From: JL08 sp963765555
GTDB taxonomy: Bacteria > Pseudomonadota > Alphaproteobacteria > Rhodobacterales > Rhodobacteraceae
NCBI GenBank assembly: GCA_963765555.1
Contig: CAVXWX010000012.1
Span: forward strand, 1 to 64,000
Length of the DNA: 64,000 nt
Direction: 5' to 3'
The notes under the pieces are model-generated. The model was not told the origin of the DNA, searched no databases, and saw only the letters and a program-made list of their open reading frames with translations. Positions 44,423 to 54,457 of this stretch are shown here, piece by piece. Position numbers and translations under genes: made by a program. Positions within the stretch are counted from its first letter, which is position 1; every line of letters begins with the position of its first letter.

Positions 44423-44929
44423 GTGGCGTATTTGCGTCTAATTGCCTTAATGACATGTGTCGTGATGACCGCTTTTGCGCCGGATTGGGCTCTTGCCCAA
44501 GCCCAGACTGCGCAGGTCACATTCGGGGCCATCAAACAAGATCCCGATTTACCTGTTGAAGTGACGTCGGACTCGCTTGCCGTAAATCAGGCGGATGGAA
44601 CGGCGATTTTTGACGGCAGTGTTCTGGTGGTGCAGGGCGAAATGCGTCTGGCCGCAGCGGCAGTACGTGTTGTTTACAGCGAAGAAAATTCCGAGATTCA
44701 ACGGCTGGAGGCAACGGGTGGCGTAACACTGGTGAGCGGCCCGGATGCGGCCGAAGCCGAACGCGCCGACTATGACATTGTCAGCGGAACAATAGTCATG
44801 ACGACAAACGTCCTGCTGACGCAGGGCCAAAACGCACTGACGGCAGACAAGATGACCGTGAACCTGCGCGACGGTACGGCACAGATGAATGGGCGGGTAA
44901 AAACCATTTTCCGGACCGGAACAGATTGA
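44423..44929 (+). CDS. lptA: LPS transport periplasmic protein LptA
   Basis: This 168-residue protein starts at GTG 44423 with a signal peptide ending at ALAQAQ. The OstA/LptA jellyroll shows DLPVEVTSDSLAVNQADGTA, FDGSVLVVQGEMRLAA and EAERADYDIVSG. It forms the periplasmic bridge for LPS transfer. It overlaps lptB by one base (TGATG). Confidence 0.92.
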   Translation: MAYLRLIALMTCVVMTAFAPDWALAQAQTAQVTFGAIKQDPDLPVEVTSDSLAVNQADGTAIFDGSVLVVQGEMRLAAAAVRVVYSEENSEIQRLEATGGVTLVSGPDAAEAERADYDIVSGTIVMTTNVLLTQGQNALTADKMTVNLRDGTAQMNGRVKTIFRTGTD

Positions 44930-45687
44930 TGGCAAAGCCGAATCTGACACTAACCAATGGCAATTCCGGCCTATGCATCGAACAATTGCGCAAAAGCTAT
45001 CGCAAGAAAGTTGTGATCAGAAACTTCAGCATGCAATTGAAGCGTGGCGAGGTTGTGGCCCTTCTGGGTCCCAATGGATCAGGCAAGACAACGACATTTT
45101 ATGCCGTCGCAGGCTTGGTCATGCCAGAAGGCGGCCGCGTTCTGATAGACGGTCAGGATGCCACATACCTGCCTATGTATCGCCGCGCGCAGCTTGGCAT
45201 AGGCTACCTGCCGCAAGAGATGAGCATTTTTCGCGGCCTGAATGTCGAAGACAACATTTCGGCCATATTGGATATCACCGTCAAAGACCGGCACAAACGG
45301 CGCGAACGCCTGGAAGAACTTCTGTCGGAGTTTTCAATAGAACACTTGCGCCGCGCGCCCGCACTGGCGTTGTCAGGAGGGGAGCGCCGACGGGTCGAGA
45401 TTGCGCGGTGTCTGGCTGCGAATCCCAAATATCTTCTGCTGGACGAACCGTTCGCCGGGGTTGATCCGATCTCTGTTGGCGATATCAGGCATTTGGTGGC
45501 AGACCTGAAAAAACGGGGCATCGGCGTTCTGATAACAGACCATAACGTACGGGAAACACTAGAAATTGTTGATCGCGCGTATATCTTGCACGATGGTCAG
45601 GTTCTGATGTCAGGCACGCCGGACGAAGTCGTGCAAAACGAAAATGTGCGCCGGGTCTATCTTGGTGACAATTTCAAAATATCCTGA
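44929..45687 (+). CDS. lptB: LPS export ABC transporter ATP-binding protein LptB
   Basis: This 252-residue ABC ATPase has Walker A GPNGSGKTT, the Q-loop in LGIGYLPQEMS, signature LSGGERRRVEIAR, Walker B LLLDEPFAGVD and the switch His in LITDHNVRE. The ATG at 44929 overlaps the lptA stop. It powers LPS extraction from the inner membrane; its partners LptF/LptG must be encoded elsewhere. Confidence 0.95.
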   Translation: MAKPNLTLTNGNSGLCIEQLRKSYRKKVVIRNFSMQLKRGEVVALLGPNGSGKTTTFYAVAGLVMPEGGRVLIDGQDATYLPMYRRAQLGIGYLPQEMSIFRGLNVEDNISAILDITVKDRHKRRERLEELLSEFSIEHLRRAPALALSGGERRRVEIARCLAANPKYLLLDEPFAGVDPISVGDIRHLVADLKKRGIGVLITDHNVRETLEIVDRAYILHDGQVLMSGTPDEVVQNENVRRVYLGDNFKIS

Positions 45688-45937
45688 ACTGCTCTACAAA
45701 TCGTTAACCAATTTTCCGCCTATCAAGTCATCGCTTTTGATTGACAGCCCCCCCGTATTTCGCCTCAAATAGGGTATGGATCTTGTGTTCTTTGACTCGG
45801 AAGTTTTTCCGCCCTTTTGTCGGGGCTTGGACTTTGGAATGTCAAACTCCGGGGTCCTATCCTGCATTCGGCCATAAACCTTGACGGAAAAACCACTGGC
45901 AAGCCGTGTCCGCGTGTCAAATACAAAGGGAGACATA

Positions 45938-46501
45938 ATGCGCTATCAAATCACTGGAAAACAAATCGATATCGGCGAGGCCCTTCAAACTCATGTGAAG
46001 GATGAACTGGACGAAGCTGTCAAAAAATATGCAGAGCGCCCGACAGACGCAAACGTCGTGTTTTCCAAGTCCGCCAGTGAATATGTATGTAAATCAACGG
46101 TTCATTTGTCCACCGGACTGACCGCGCAAGCCAAAGGGCATGCGCACGAAATCTATGCCGCTTTCGATGCCTGTCGCGAGAAAATGGAAAAACAGTTGCG
46201 TCGGTACAAAAGGCGTTTGAAAGATCATCACCGCGACCGTGCGGAACCGGTTGAATTGTTTGGAGCATCCTCTTATATCCTCGCGTCGGAAGAAGACTCG
46301 GACGCGATCGAGCCGGAAACACTCCAGCCCATGATCGTTGCTGAAATGGAAATGAAAATACCGTCTCTCTCGGTGGGAGAGGCCGTTATGCAAATGGAAT
46401 TGGCAGGCGCACCCGTATTGGTGTTTCGAAATGAAAGTAAGAACGGGGTCAACGTCGTCTATCGCCGCGACGACGGTAATATTGGATGGATCGACCCCTG
46501 A
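45938..46501 (+). CDS. hpf: Ribosome hibernation promoting factor, long form
   Basis: This 187-residue protein starts at ATG 45938 with AAAGGGAG upstream. The N-terminal RaiA/HPF domain (MRYQITGKQIDIGEALQTHV) is followed by a C-terminal dimerisation domain (SLSVGEAVMQMELAGAPVLVF, then RRDDGNIGWIDP). The long form promotes 100S ribosome dimers in stationary phase. The 250 bp before it hold a TTGACA (45740-45745) as a possible -35 but a poor -10. ptsN follows 39 bp later. Confidence 0.93.
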   Translation: MRYQITGKQIDIGEALQTHVKDELDEAVKKYAERPTDANVVFSKSASEYVCKSTVHLSTGLTAQAKGHAHEIYAAFDACREKMEKQLRRYKRRLKDHHRDRAEPVELFGASSYILASEEDSDAIEPETLQPMIVAEMEMKIPSLSVGEAVMQMELAGAPVLVFRNESKNGVNVVYRRDDGNIGWIDP

Positions 46502-46540
46502 ATGTGAAGCCCGCGCCGTCAAAACGCCATTGGAGAAAAC

Positions 46541-47005
46541 ATGGAATTGTCCAAAATCCTCGCCCCTCAGGCGGTAAAGGTGGTGGCTTCGACTTCAAGC
46601 AAAAAGCGGCTTTTGCACGATCTGTCTGATCTTGCATTTGCCGCCTATGGTCTGCCCGCCGCAGAAACTGTCGAAGCGTTAATGGAACGGGAAACCCTTG
46701 GCCCGACAGGTGTGGGAAACGGGGTGGCATTGCCACACGCACGCCTGCCGGGTGTGGAATCTGTTGTTGGGGCTTTTATCCTTCTGGAAAAGCCGATTGA
46801 TTTCAATTCGATAGATCGACAGCCTGTTGATCTCGCGTTTGCATTGTTCGCACCGGAAGACGCAGGGGTTGAGCATTTGAAGGCACTGGCGCTGGTATCG
46901 CGCACGTTGCGTGACGCGGCCGTGTGCGCCAAATTGCGCGCCAATCCCGATGCGGCGACGATCTATGCAATCCTGACAGAAGCGCAATCTGTTCAGGCAG
47001 CGTGA
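46541..47005 (+). CDS. ptsN: PTS IIA-like nitrogen-regulatory protein PtsN
   Basis: This 154-residue EIIA-Ntr protein has the phosphorylated His in GVALPHARLPG (near residue 66) and the motif EALMERETLGPTGVGNG before it. It accepts phosphate from the nitrogen PTS chain and controls potassium and nitrogen responses. GGAGAAAAC precedes ATG 46541. It overlaps the end of the sulfotransferase gene on the other strand by 13 bp (convergent). Confidence 0.93.
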   Translation: MELSKILAPQAVKVVASTSSKKRLLHDLSDLAFAAYGLPAAETVEALMERETLGPTGVGNGVALPHARLPGVESVVGAFILLEKPIDFNSIDRQPVDLAFALFAPEDAGVEHLKALALVSRTLRDAAVCAKLRANPDAATIYAILTEAQSVQAA

Positions 47006-48435
47006 CCGCTACTCCATTCGGAAAAGCCGAACATCATGTAATCCCGCTGATAGATATCGGCCACGATCTGTTCGATCTGTTCGTCGTATATGTCCGACAA
47101 CGCAAACGGTGTATCAGGCCCGGCGGCATTCGGTGCCGGCGGATCCTGATATCCGTATTGCATCGCGAGCGCGGGTAAAGCGCTGGCCAGTTCGTTTTCC
47201 CGCAAGACATAATCAGGCAAAACAAATTCGCCGAACCCTTGCAAGGCCTGGGATTGCGTGCACCACGTTGTATCCACGCGGATGGCCGTTTGACCCGCCA
47301 GATTACCACGCAAAAATTCCAGAAACGCAACGAACGCCGTGCGATGCGCAGCACGGTCATAGCCGGATTGTTCAGGATCTTGTGGCAAGGGCACTTTGTA
47401 GCGGTTCTTTAATGTCTGGCGTATTTGCGCAAAGCCGCCTTCACCGACGTTAAGAATGCGTTCACAAAACACCGAATGAGCGCGCGCAACGGGGTGCCGC
47501 ACAACTGTAAAGCTGCGGTGTCCGGCATTCTGGCGCTTCCATTGACGCAAGTCTTTCTGGTTCATTTTGGTTTTCAGATCATCTTGCGCAACGCCATCAA
47601 GTTTTGCCATCCAGTCAATCACAGCGCCTTCGCTTGATCCGCGCATCGGCAAATAGAGCAAACGCGCCTTGGCTGCAGCGACATAACTGGGCACGACAGG
47701 CCCGCGTCTGGGTTCAAAATTTGGGGTACGCGACAGGTTGAACCAATCCAGACCTGCGACACTGGAAATCATCTCTGTGCGGTTCACAACTTTGTCTGCG
47801 GTTGGTTCCGGGTTCTGTTTCTTGAGCTTTTTTTCCAACCCTTTCAGAATATCATCCTGTCCCAAAAAGCGTCCCAACCCGTTCATGACCTCCAAGTCCT
47901 GCAAATCTTCGTAGGACAGATAAAATGCGGTTTGTCCTGTCGTTTGCAAACCGTGCAGGACGCTGATTTGAAACGACTGCAATACATTCAGGTGATCTGC
48001 AAATTCATCGGCATCAAAGACCGCCTTGCCATCCTTTCGACGCTTTAAATCGGTTAGTTTCCATTGGCCTGTTGCCTGCGCGATTTTCCACGAGACATAA
48101 CTGTCCAAAGGATTGCGCGTCAGAATTATTTTGGCGCACCGCGGGTCAGGCAAAAACAGATCAAATGCGCGCGGGTCGTGATCGTGAAAGAACCTGAAAC
48201 CACCCAACCCATCTGATTTGGTCCTGATCGCGTTGATCAGTCGCGCCGGATCGCGGTCGCGTGTTTCTTGCGTAACGCCCAGAATTTCACTCGATTTAGG
48301 GTACCCGATGAAATGCGGATTGAACGCCTCGCCGTGACACACAAGGCGGGCAAATGCGTTCAGATTGGATTCAAGAAAATTTGATCCTGTGCGCATTTCC
48401 GCCAGCACAACAAAGTAATCAAAATCCCCTTCCAT
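46993..48435 (-). CDS. Two-domain sulfotransferase (NodH-like)
   Basis: This 480-residue protein has two sulfotransferase-like halves. The first has a 5'-PAPS loop-like AEMRTGSNFLESNLNA and a 3'-phosphate motif KIILTRNPLDSYVSWK. The second has a second 3'-phosphate-type motif FTVVRHPVARAHSVFCERI near residue 310 and a typical C-terminal helix. Roseobacter relatives are often annotated NodH. It probably sulfates a surface glycan in the cytosol. It starts at ATG 48435, sharing one base with the preceding glycosyltransferase stop. Confidence 0.8.
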   Translation of the reverse strand: MEGDFDYFVVLAEMRTGSNFLESNLNAFARLVCHGEAFNPHFIGYPKSSEILGVTQETRDRDPARLINAIRTKSDGLGGFRFFHDHDPRAFDLFLPDPRCAKIILTRNPLDSYVSWKIAQATGQWKLTDLKRRKDGKAVFDADEFADHLNVLQSFQISVLHGLQTTGQTAFYLSYEDLQDLEVMNGLGRFLGQDDILKGLEKKLKKQNPEPTADKVVNRTEMISSVAGLDWFNLSRTPNFEPRRGPVVPSYVAAAKARLLYLPMRGSSEGAVIDWMAKLDGVAQDDLKTKMNQKDLRQWKRQNAGHRSFTVVRHPVARAHSVFCERILNVGEGGFAQIRQTLKNRYKVPLPQDPEQSGYDRAAHRTAFVAFLEFLRGNLAGQTAIRVDTTWCTQSQALQGFGEFVLPDYVLRENELASALPALAMQYGYQDPPAPNAAGPDTPFALSDIYDEQIEQIVADIYQRDYMMFGFSEWSSGHAA

Positions 48436-50132
48436 CACTGAACAAGATACGGTTTGCGCGGCGCACGCGGTGATTGGTTTGGCCCGTATTCAACCGGAAA
48501 ATCGCCCATCAGATGCGGATGCATACCCTGATTTTTCAGATTTTGCAGGAATTGGCCAAAACCGTTCAGATCAACCATTTTCGGCACTTCGGACAGTCTC
48601 CGCGATGATGCATGTCCGATCTCGTCAAGAATGCTTTGCAACGGTTCCATCGGTGCCTCGATAAACTCGGCCATGGTCCAGATACGAACCCGCGCCTTGT
48701 TGTGCGGCGATCTCAGCAGATCCAAATGCTTGTTTTCAATCTTTTGCAACAGGGCGGCTTCTTTTCGGATATCGGCAAAGTTCCGGTTAGACTTGAACAA
48801 GGGCACAGACCACGCACCGCTGATAACGGAAACCTGCGCATTGGAATCCTTTGCGATTTTCCAGTTGATCTTTTGCCGGTCCCGCGGGCCGAACTGGAAA
48901 CACTGCCGTTCGCCCCGCGTGTTCCAGATCAGGCTGGTCAGGAACGCATTGGGGTCGTAATCACGGGCTTTCGCACTGTCGCTTAATGCGCCGTTTATCA
49001 CGGTTTGACCCCCCGCATATTCGACGCGTTCAGGAGCGAACAAATGCCCGTGCACCCGCGCCCCCGTGGTTTTCTCCAACCAGGGTTCAAAGTTTTCGAA
49101 CAGTTCTGAAAACCCCTGAAACACCGAATAGGGGCCGGCAGTTGCCCCGTTTTCCCAATCCTGATTGGGGAACCGGCTTTGCATATACAATCCCGGGCGT
49201 CCTCGTGTCCGGCGTTCGACAGCTTTTGCAAATATCCGGTCGATTTTGCCCGGGTTAGGCTCTGTTCGTTTTAAGGCAGCCGCCGCATCTGTCAGGAACG
49301 CCTGATACAGCTTTTCCGCCCGCGGCCAGATTTTGCGGGCAACAAAGCAATCGGACCGGCGAAGCAATTGCAGGTGATCATCGTAGAAAATGTGCGGCTT
49401 GCCCTGAAAATCAAATTTGGAAAGGGTCAGCGACCGGCTTTCAATATTGATCGAATATTGTCTGGCCAAGGTCTGGAAATAGCTTTCATCCGGAATCCAG
49501 ACCTGACGAAAATACCTGTCGATTTGTCCCCTTTCGGGGTCCTCCAGAATTGCAGACAAAGTTTGCCGGGTCAGGCACCACCATTGCGACCCCATGTGCG
49601 GAACCAATCCGCGCGGCATTTTACGTGTCAGATGTAAACGGCGTTGCAAATCCACATAGGTGTCAAACAGGAACCGGTGCCGTTTCCATGAAAACGGAAA
49701 CCGCAATGTAAACCGTTCCTGATCAAGCCCGCCAACCGTCCATGGGACATCGGACGTCGTGGCGGATTCGATGAAATCGGTTTGCGGACGGTCTTCGAGA
49801 TATTCGATCAATTCGTCCACAGGGCGCAGCGGCAAACACGAACCCGACATCAGATAGACATGCCGAACCTGCGGAAACTCTGCCAGCATCAATTCTGATC
49901 CGGATTGTGATGCCGCAACGATCCCCCATGTCCCCCATTCGCACCGGTATCTTTTGCTGAACAAGACGTGCGGCACATCAGCAAGCGATTGCACAAAGCT
50001 GGAATAGGCGGCGTGCGCGACGTTCTTGTCAACATGGATGACCACCGGACAGCCGGCAGCCGCCCAATGTCGGGCCACCTGTTCGGCCCGTCCCAGTGCG
50101 GTATGCACCAGCATGACAATTCCGACGCTCAA
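48435..50132 (-). CDS. Core-2/I-branching-like beta-N-acetylglucosaminyltransferase family protein
   Basis: This 565-residue protein has an N-terminal Branch (GT14-like) domain: IVMLVHTALGRAEQVARHW, HVDKNVAHAAY, VYLMSGSCLPLRPVDELIEYL, and GSQWWCLTRQT near residue 180. The C-terminal half is a domain of unknown function common to Roseobacter homologues. TTG 50132 has GGAGATGCA upstream and is the best start. It overlaps the sulfotransferase gene by one base, suggesting that the two act on the same glycan. Confidence 0.82.
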   Translation of the reverse strand: MSVGIVMLVHTALGRAEQVARHWAAAGCPVVIHVDKNVAHAAYSSFVQSLADVPHVLFSKRYRCEWGTWGIVAASQSGSELMLAEFPQVRHVYLMSGSCLPLRPVDELIEYLEDRPQTDFIESATTSDVPWTVGGLDQERFTLRFPFSWKRHRFLFDTYVDLQRRLHLTRKMPRGLVPHMGSQWWCLTRQTLSAILEDPERGQIDRYFRQVWIPDESYFQTLARQYSINIESRSLTLSKFDFQGKPHIFYDDHLQLLRRSDCFVARKIWPRAEKLYQAFLTDAAAALKRTEPNPGKIDRIFAKAVERRTRGRPGLYMQSRFPNQDWENGATAGPYSVFQGFSELFENFEPWLEKTTGARVHGHLFAPERVEYAGGQTVINGALSDSAKARDYDPNAFLTSLIWNTRGERQCFQFGPRDRQKINWKIAKDSNAQVSVISGAWSVPLFKSNRNFADIRKEAALLQKIENKHLDLLRSPHNKARVRIWTMAEFIEAPMEPLQSILDEIGHASSRRLSEVPKMVDLNGFGQFLQNLKNQGMHPHLMGDFPVEYGPNQSPRAPRKPYLVQ

Positions 50133-50147
50133 TGCATCTCCTTGATT

Positions 50148-51158
50148 TTATGCCCAGTTTCCTTTGGACATGAGACCCAAAATTTCCAGTTGTCGCCAGT
50201 TAATATATTTCTCCGACCATTTACACCAAAGTTCCGGATTATCCTCCAGAGTTTCGGCATAGGCCTTGTATTCCACGCTTGCGGCGTAATGCTGTTTGCG
50301 CGCCAGTTCTTCTTTCGCTTTCTGGGGAAATGTATCCAGAAATTTGGTGTGCAACAAAATGCCCGAGGCTTTTTCTCCGCCCCATTCATCGTAGACCTGG
50401 TTCAGCCCGCGCGGCAAAAGCATGTGCGTTGAACTGGCATAGACATACCGTTTTTCCCACTTCACCAAAGGTATCTTGTTCAGTGCTGGCGCCTTTTCAG
50501 GCGCATCGCGGAAAAACACCCGCCGCCTTGGGCCGCCTTGTATCCACAAGTTGCCAAAGCGTTTGTTCTTTTTAAGCGTATAGTTGCCGCTATCGAACCA
50601 AGCCGCGATTTCCAGCGGATCCTGACCTTCGTGATAGGGATGTTCGTCAATCGGCCCTTTCGGGTACATATCCAGAAGCATCGCGCTAAAGGATTTTATC
50701 GAAGACGCATCCAGCCAATCGGTCAGCGCCCGCAAGGGGCGCGTATCGCAGAACGGGTAGATCAGAAACTCGTCAGGGTCGACAACCAGCGACCAATGGC
50801 CATCGGCATATTTCATCTGAAGGGCGTTCAACCAGTCAACGCCAAATCGCGCCCGTTTGTAACTTGCCTTGGTGTGCCAAACAGATACGTCAGCCTGCTC
50901 CGCCAGATAGTCCAGTGATCCGTCGGTGCTGTCGTTGTCCACAAAGAAAAAGTGGTTCACCCCCTGATCGCGGTAATACTGAAGAAAGTAAGGAAGCCTG
51001 ACCCGTTCGTTCCGCTGGGTGCAAAACAGAAGAATATCGTTCGACCTGATCTGATCGGTCCGCAAAACCACGGACGACAATTCGCGCCGTTTGCGCAAGG
51101 CGCGCAAACGCCAACGCTTTCTAAGCAACCTTAGTCGATATGACTGCCAAACGCCCAA
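50148..51158 (-). CDS. Glycosyltransferase family 2 (DUF-type Glyco_tranf_2_4)
   Basis: This 336-residue protein contains TQRNERVRLPYFLQYYRDQG, FFVDNDSTDGSLDYL and VVDPDEFLIYPFC (DxD-like DPDE). This is the Glyco_tranf_2_4 pattern of GT-A enzymes. It lacks membrane helices. Start TTG 51158 has AGAGG upstream. The nucleotide-sugar and acceptor are unknown; the sulfated glycan of this locus is the likely product. Confidence 0.8.
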   Translation of the reverse strand: MGVWQSYRLRLLRKRWRLRALRKRRELSSVVLRTDQIRSNDILLFCTQRNERVRLPYFLQYYRDQGVNHFFFVDNDSTDGSLDYLAEQADVSVWHTKASYKRARFGVDWLNALQMKYADGHWSLVVDPDEFLIYPFCDTRPLRALTDWLDASSIKSFSAMLLDMYPKGPIDEHPYHEGQDPLEIAAWFDSGNYTLKKNKRFGNLWIQGGPRRRVFFRDAPEKAPALNKIPLVKWEKRYVYASSTHMLLPRGLNQVYDEWGGEKASGILLHTKFLDTFPQKAKEELARKQHYAASVEYKAYAETLEDNPELWCKWSEKYINWRQLEILGLMSKGNWA

Positions 51159-51202
51159 TTATACCTCTGCCGTCTTGCCAGTCGCGCCCCGATTGCACGT
51201 TA

Positions 51203-52447
51203 TTACGTCAGACTTAAGACGGTGTTGAAATGCGTTTTCCAGTCTGGTGGATCAAACACGCGTTCCATATCTGTCTTTGTCGGCTTCGGGGCCTCGGCAA
51301 GTTTCCTTATTTTTGTTTCCCACAAATACCGATCTGATGCCTCTGCGTAAACGGGAATATCGCCCAGAGTTTCCCTATAAACCGGCAAAGTGTTGCACAG
51401 CACAGGCACGCCCAGCGCCGCCGCCTCGATCGGTGGCAGGCCGTATCCTTCTGCGAGGCTGGGAAACAACAGCCCTTTTGAACCTTTTAACAGGGTCGCA
51501 ATTTGGCCGTCTGTCAAAGACGACACCTCTGAAACACGGTGGTTTTGCGGTCTCTTGTCCAGTCTTGAAAACACATCCTGATTGTTCCAGCCCCGACTTC
51601 CACAGATCATCAAATGCGGCGCGTCTTCAGAAAACCCGTCCCAGATATCCAGCAAAAGCGCGTGGTTCTTGCGCGGCTCGATTGTGCCAACTGTCACAAA
51701 ATAGGGTGTCTGTGGAACGATGCCGATGGGCAGATCAACAAGATCCGGAATCTCGACACCCAAATGCGCCACAACGCTTTGGGGCGGGGTGCCCCAAGCC
51801 GATAGCCAGTGTTCTGCGCGTTGCGCACTGTAGGCAGAGTTGTAGATGATCAGATCCGCCCATGCGCCTGCCTGCCGCAGAAACGCACGAAAGCGGTCAA
51901 CGCTGCCTTCCCGTTGGAACTGCGGAAAGTCCAGCGGAATGGTATCATGAACAAACACAGCCACGCGCCCGTTGATACCGTGCCGAACAGCGGACAAAAC
52001 ACGGTCTGTCAGATTGGTGTGCCCGATGTTTAAATACGCCGTTCCACTTGGTAGATGCCGGAGCAGCATATCAGGCAAACGCCTTGGCCGACATCGATCC
52101 AGCGCAAAACGGCGCAAATCGGATTCGGCGCGGCGCACAGTATCCGGTTTAGACCGCACGAGACGCGATAATGTATCAATCACCCCCCACGGCTTGTCAC
52201 CACAAATCCGCGCGCGCAATGCCTGCATTCCGGCACGATCAAGCAAAACATATCCGTATGTGGTTCGGATGAGCGCATAAACAGGCATTTGTGCATCTGC
52301 CAGATGATCAAAATAGGCCCATTCAACCCGATCAATACCCGTCATTGGGCGGCCCGCGCGGCTGACCAGACGGGTTAAATCCAGCAGGCGCGCCTCAGGT
52401 GCGGCGTTATGTGGTGTAGTGGCCAGTTTGGTGCCATCTCCAAGCAT
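51203..52447 (-). CDS. Glycosyltransferase family 4-like (GT-B)
   Basis: This 414-residue GT-B enzyme has the C-terminal donor-binding pattern: FVTVGTIEPRKNHALLLDIW, LMICGSRGWNN, and GLLFPSLAEGYGLPPIEAAALGVPVLC (E-x7-E type). The N-terminal half starts RLLDLTRLVSRAGRPMTGIDRVEW, a motif of mannosyl/rhamnosyl transferases. It overlaps galE by 41 bp. Confidence 0.85.
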   Translation of the reverse strand: MLGDGTKLATTPHNAAPEARLLDLTRLVSRAGRPMTGIDRVEWAYFDHLADAQMPVYALIRTTYGYVLLDRAGMQALRARICGDKPWGVIDTLSRLVRSKPDTVRRAESDLRRFALDRCRPRRLPDMLLRHLPSGTAYLNIGHTNLTDRVLSAVRHGINGRVAVFVHDTIPLDFPQFQREGSVDRFRAFLRQAGAWADLIIYNSAYSAQRAEHWLSAWGTPPQSVVAHLGVEIPDLVDLPIGIVPQTPYFVTVGTIEPRKNHALLLDIWDGFSEDAPHLMICGSRGWNNQDVFSRLDKRPQNHRVSEVSSLTDGQIATLLKGSKGLLFPSLAEGYGLPPIEAAALGVPVLCNTLPVYRETLGDIPVYAEASDRYLWETKIRKLAEAPKPTKTDMERVFDPPDWKTHFNTVLSLT

Positions 52448-53390
52448 CCGAAATCATTGTCTTCAGGTCGGACCGACAGGGCGACCAACCCAGTTCTGTC
52501 TTGGCACGATCAGATCCTGACACAAGCTTTGTGCAATCCCCCGGGCGTCGATCCCCGATGTGATGCGGCACAGGTCGATTTGTAACCGCGCTGGAGTGTT
52601 CAATCACCTCAAGCACTGAAAAACCCGTACCGGTGCCCAGATTGAACACGCGGCTTTGTTTGCCGTCGAGCAACCATTTCAAACCCAGAACATGCGCATC
52701 CACAAGGTCGCAAACATGCACATAGTCACGAATACAAGTCCCGTCCGGCGTATCATAATCTGTTCCGAACACCGTCAACGCGTCGCGCTTGCCATCAATC
52801 GCATCCAGCATCAAAGGAACAAGATGCGTTTCCGGCCGGTGAAATTCACCCACTTCGGCCTCTGGGTCGGCACCGGCAACATTGAAGTATCGGAAAATGA
52901 CATTCTGCAGATTAAAAGCCGCCTGAAAATTTGCCAGAATATCTTCTATCGCGCGCTTTGAGGCACCATAGGCATTGATCGGATGCTGCGCGCTGTCTTC
53001 ATCCAGAACCACATTATCCTGATCGCCGTAGGTGGCGCATGTAGACGAGAATACAAACCGAAGGCATCCTGCAGCGACTGCCGCTTCTATCAGATTCAGC
53101 GATCCGGTCACGTTGTTCGCCCAATAACGCCCGGGCTCTGTCATGCTCTCTCCGACTTGCGACAGGGCGGCAAAATGCATGACGGCAACGGGTTCGTATT
53201 GTTCAAACACAGCGTCCAGACGCGCACGATCCATCAGATCTCCGCGCTCGAACGGGCCGAATTTCACGGCATCCCGCCAGCCTGTTACCAGATTATCAAA
53301 GGTCACCGGAGTGAAGCCGGCAGCGCGCAAAGCTTTGCACGCATGCGAACCGATATAGCCCGCACCGCCAGTCACCAACACGTAAGTCAA
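52407..53390 (-). CDS. galE: UDP-glucose 4-epimerase
   Basis: This 327-residue extended SDR has the NAD motif VLVTGGAGYIGSH, the catalytic YGASKRAIEDIL (Y-x3-K) and LRFVFSSTCATYGD. The epimerase substrate loop RYFNVAGADPEAEVG is present. It interconverts UDP-glucose and UDP-galactose for surface glycans. TTG 53390 is preceded by AAAGGG. galU lies 21 bp upstream, so both act on the UDP-glucose pool. Confidence 0.94.
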   Translation of the reverse strand: MTYVLVTGGAGYIGSHACKALRAAGFTPVTFDNLVTGWRDAVKFGPFERGDLMDRARLDAVFEQYEPVAVMHFAALSQVGESMTEPGRYWANNVTGSLNLIEAAVAAGCLRFVFSSTCATYGDQDNVVLDEDSAQHPINAYGASKRAIEDILANFQAAFNLQNVIFRYFNVAGADPEAEVGEFHRPETHLVPLMLDAIDGKRDALTVFGTDYDTPDGTCIRDYVHVCDLVDAHVLGLKWLLDGKQSRVFNLGTGTGFSVLEVIEHSSAVTNRPVPHHIGDRRPGDCTKLVSGSDRAKTELGWSPCRSDLKTMISDAWRWHQTGHYTT

Positions 53391-53411
53391 GGAGTGCCCT
53401 TTCAGAAACGG

Positions 53412-54305
53412 CTATTCTGCGGCTTTGTCGACCAAAATCATTTCGCGCAGATATTGGGCCAGATCGTCACGCAATTCTTCGCGCGCCAGACCAAAGGCAA
53501 CCGTGGCCTGCAAAAACCCGGCTTTCGATCCACAATCAAAGCGCTGCCCACGGAAACGGTATCCGTAGACGCCGTGTTTGGATCCGATCTCAGCTGCAAT
53601 TGCATCCGTCAATTGAATCTCGCCGCCGGCTCCGCTCTTCATTTTGTTCAGCTTTTGCAAAACGCTGGGTGCCAGAATGTAACGTCCAATCACAGCAAGA
53701 TTGGAAGGGGCCTGCCCGGCTGGCGGTTTTTCAACCATGCCCTTAACCGAAACCATCGATCCCATGTCCTCCTGCACATCCAGAACACCATAAGAAGATG
53801 CCTTTTCAGGCGGAACTTCCATTGCGGCAACCATGTTGCCGCCGGTTTCGTGATACGCCTCGACCATTTGTTGAAGGCAGGGCTTTTCGGCAGCAATCAC
53901 ATCGTCCGGAAGTATAACGGCAAAAGGCTCGTCCGCGATCAGACGCCGCGCACACCAGACAGCGTGCCCCAAACCCAGCGCCTTATGCTGGCGAATATAG
54001 GCAATGGCACCGCTTTCCATGTTTGTCGTCTTCAGAATTTCAAGCAGGTCATCCTTGCCCTTTTTGCGAAGCTCCTGCTCCAGCTGCGGCGCATGGTCGA
54101 AATAGTCTTCCAACGCACCTTTGCCCCGAGACGTAACAAAAATGAATTCCTTGATTCCGGCCGCGCGGGCCTCGTCAATGGCGTACTGGATCAGGGGGCG
54201 ATCCACCAATGTCATGATTTCTTTGGGAACCGACTTTGTCGCCGGTAGAAAACGTGTGCCCATTCCGGCAACTGGGAAAATAGCTTTGGTAACTTTTCTA
54301 CGCAT
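53412..54305 (-). CDS. galU: UTP-glucose-1-phosphate uridylyltransferase
   Basis: This 297-residue nucleotidyltransferase has KAIFPVAGMGTRFLPATKS and VPKEIMTLVDRPLIQYAIDEA near the N-terminus, and DDVIAAEKPCLQQM (DxD-like) later. It makes UDP-glucose. ATG 54305 has TGAGGATTAAA upstream. It leads the galE operon on this strand. Confidence 0.94.
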   Translation of the reverse strand: MRRKVTKAIFPVAGMGTRFLPATKSVPKEIMTLVDRPLIQYAIDEARAAGIKEFIFVTSRGKGALEDYFDHAPQLEQELRKKGKDDLLEILKTTNMESGAIAYIRQHKALGLGHAVWCARRLIADEPFAVILPDDVIAAEKPCLQQMVEAYHETGGNMVAAMEVPPEKASSYGVLDVQEDMGSMVSVKGMVEKPPAGQAPSNLAVIGRYILAPSVLQKLNKMKSGAGGEIQLTDAIAAEIGSKHGVYGYRFRGQRFDCGSKAGFLQATVAFGLAREELRDDLAQYLREMILVDKAAE

Positions 54306-54457
54306 TTTAATCCTCAAACTCGTCCAACCACATTTACCAAGGGCAGGTTGACTATATTGTTACTATTAAACAGCATTTCGAACATGTCATTCTGACAAAA
54401 ACACGGCCATTCGTTGAAAATTCTGCCGTTATGTGCCTTTTTCGCCTGCCAACCATG

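Noticed and set aside
45740..45745. TTGACA as a sigma-70 -35 for hpf
   Set aside because: No -10 element at a suitable distance.
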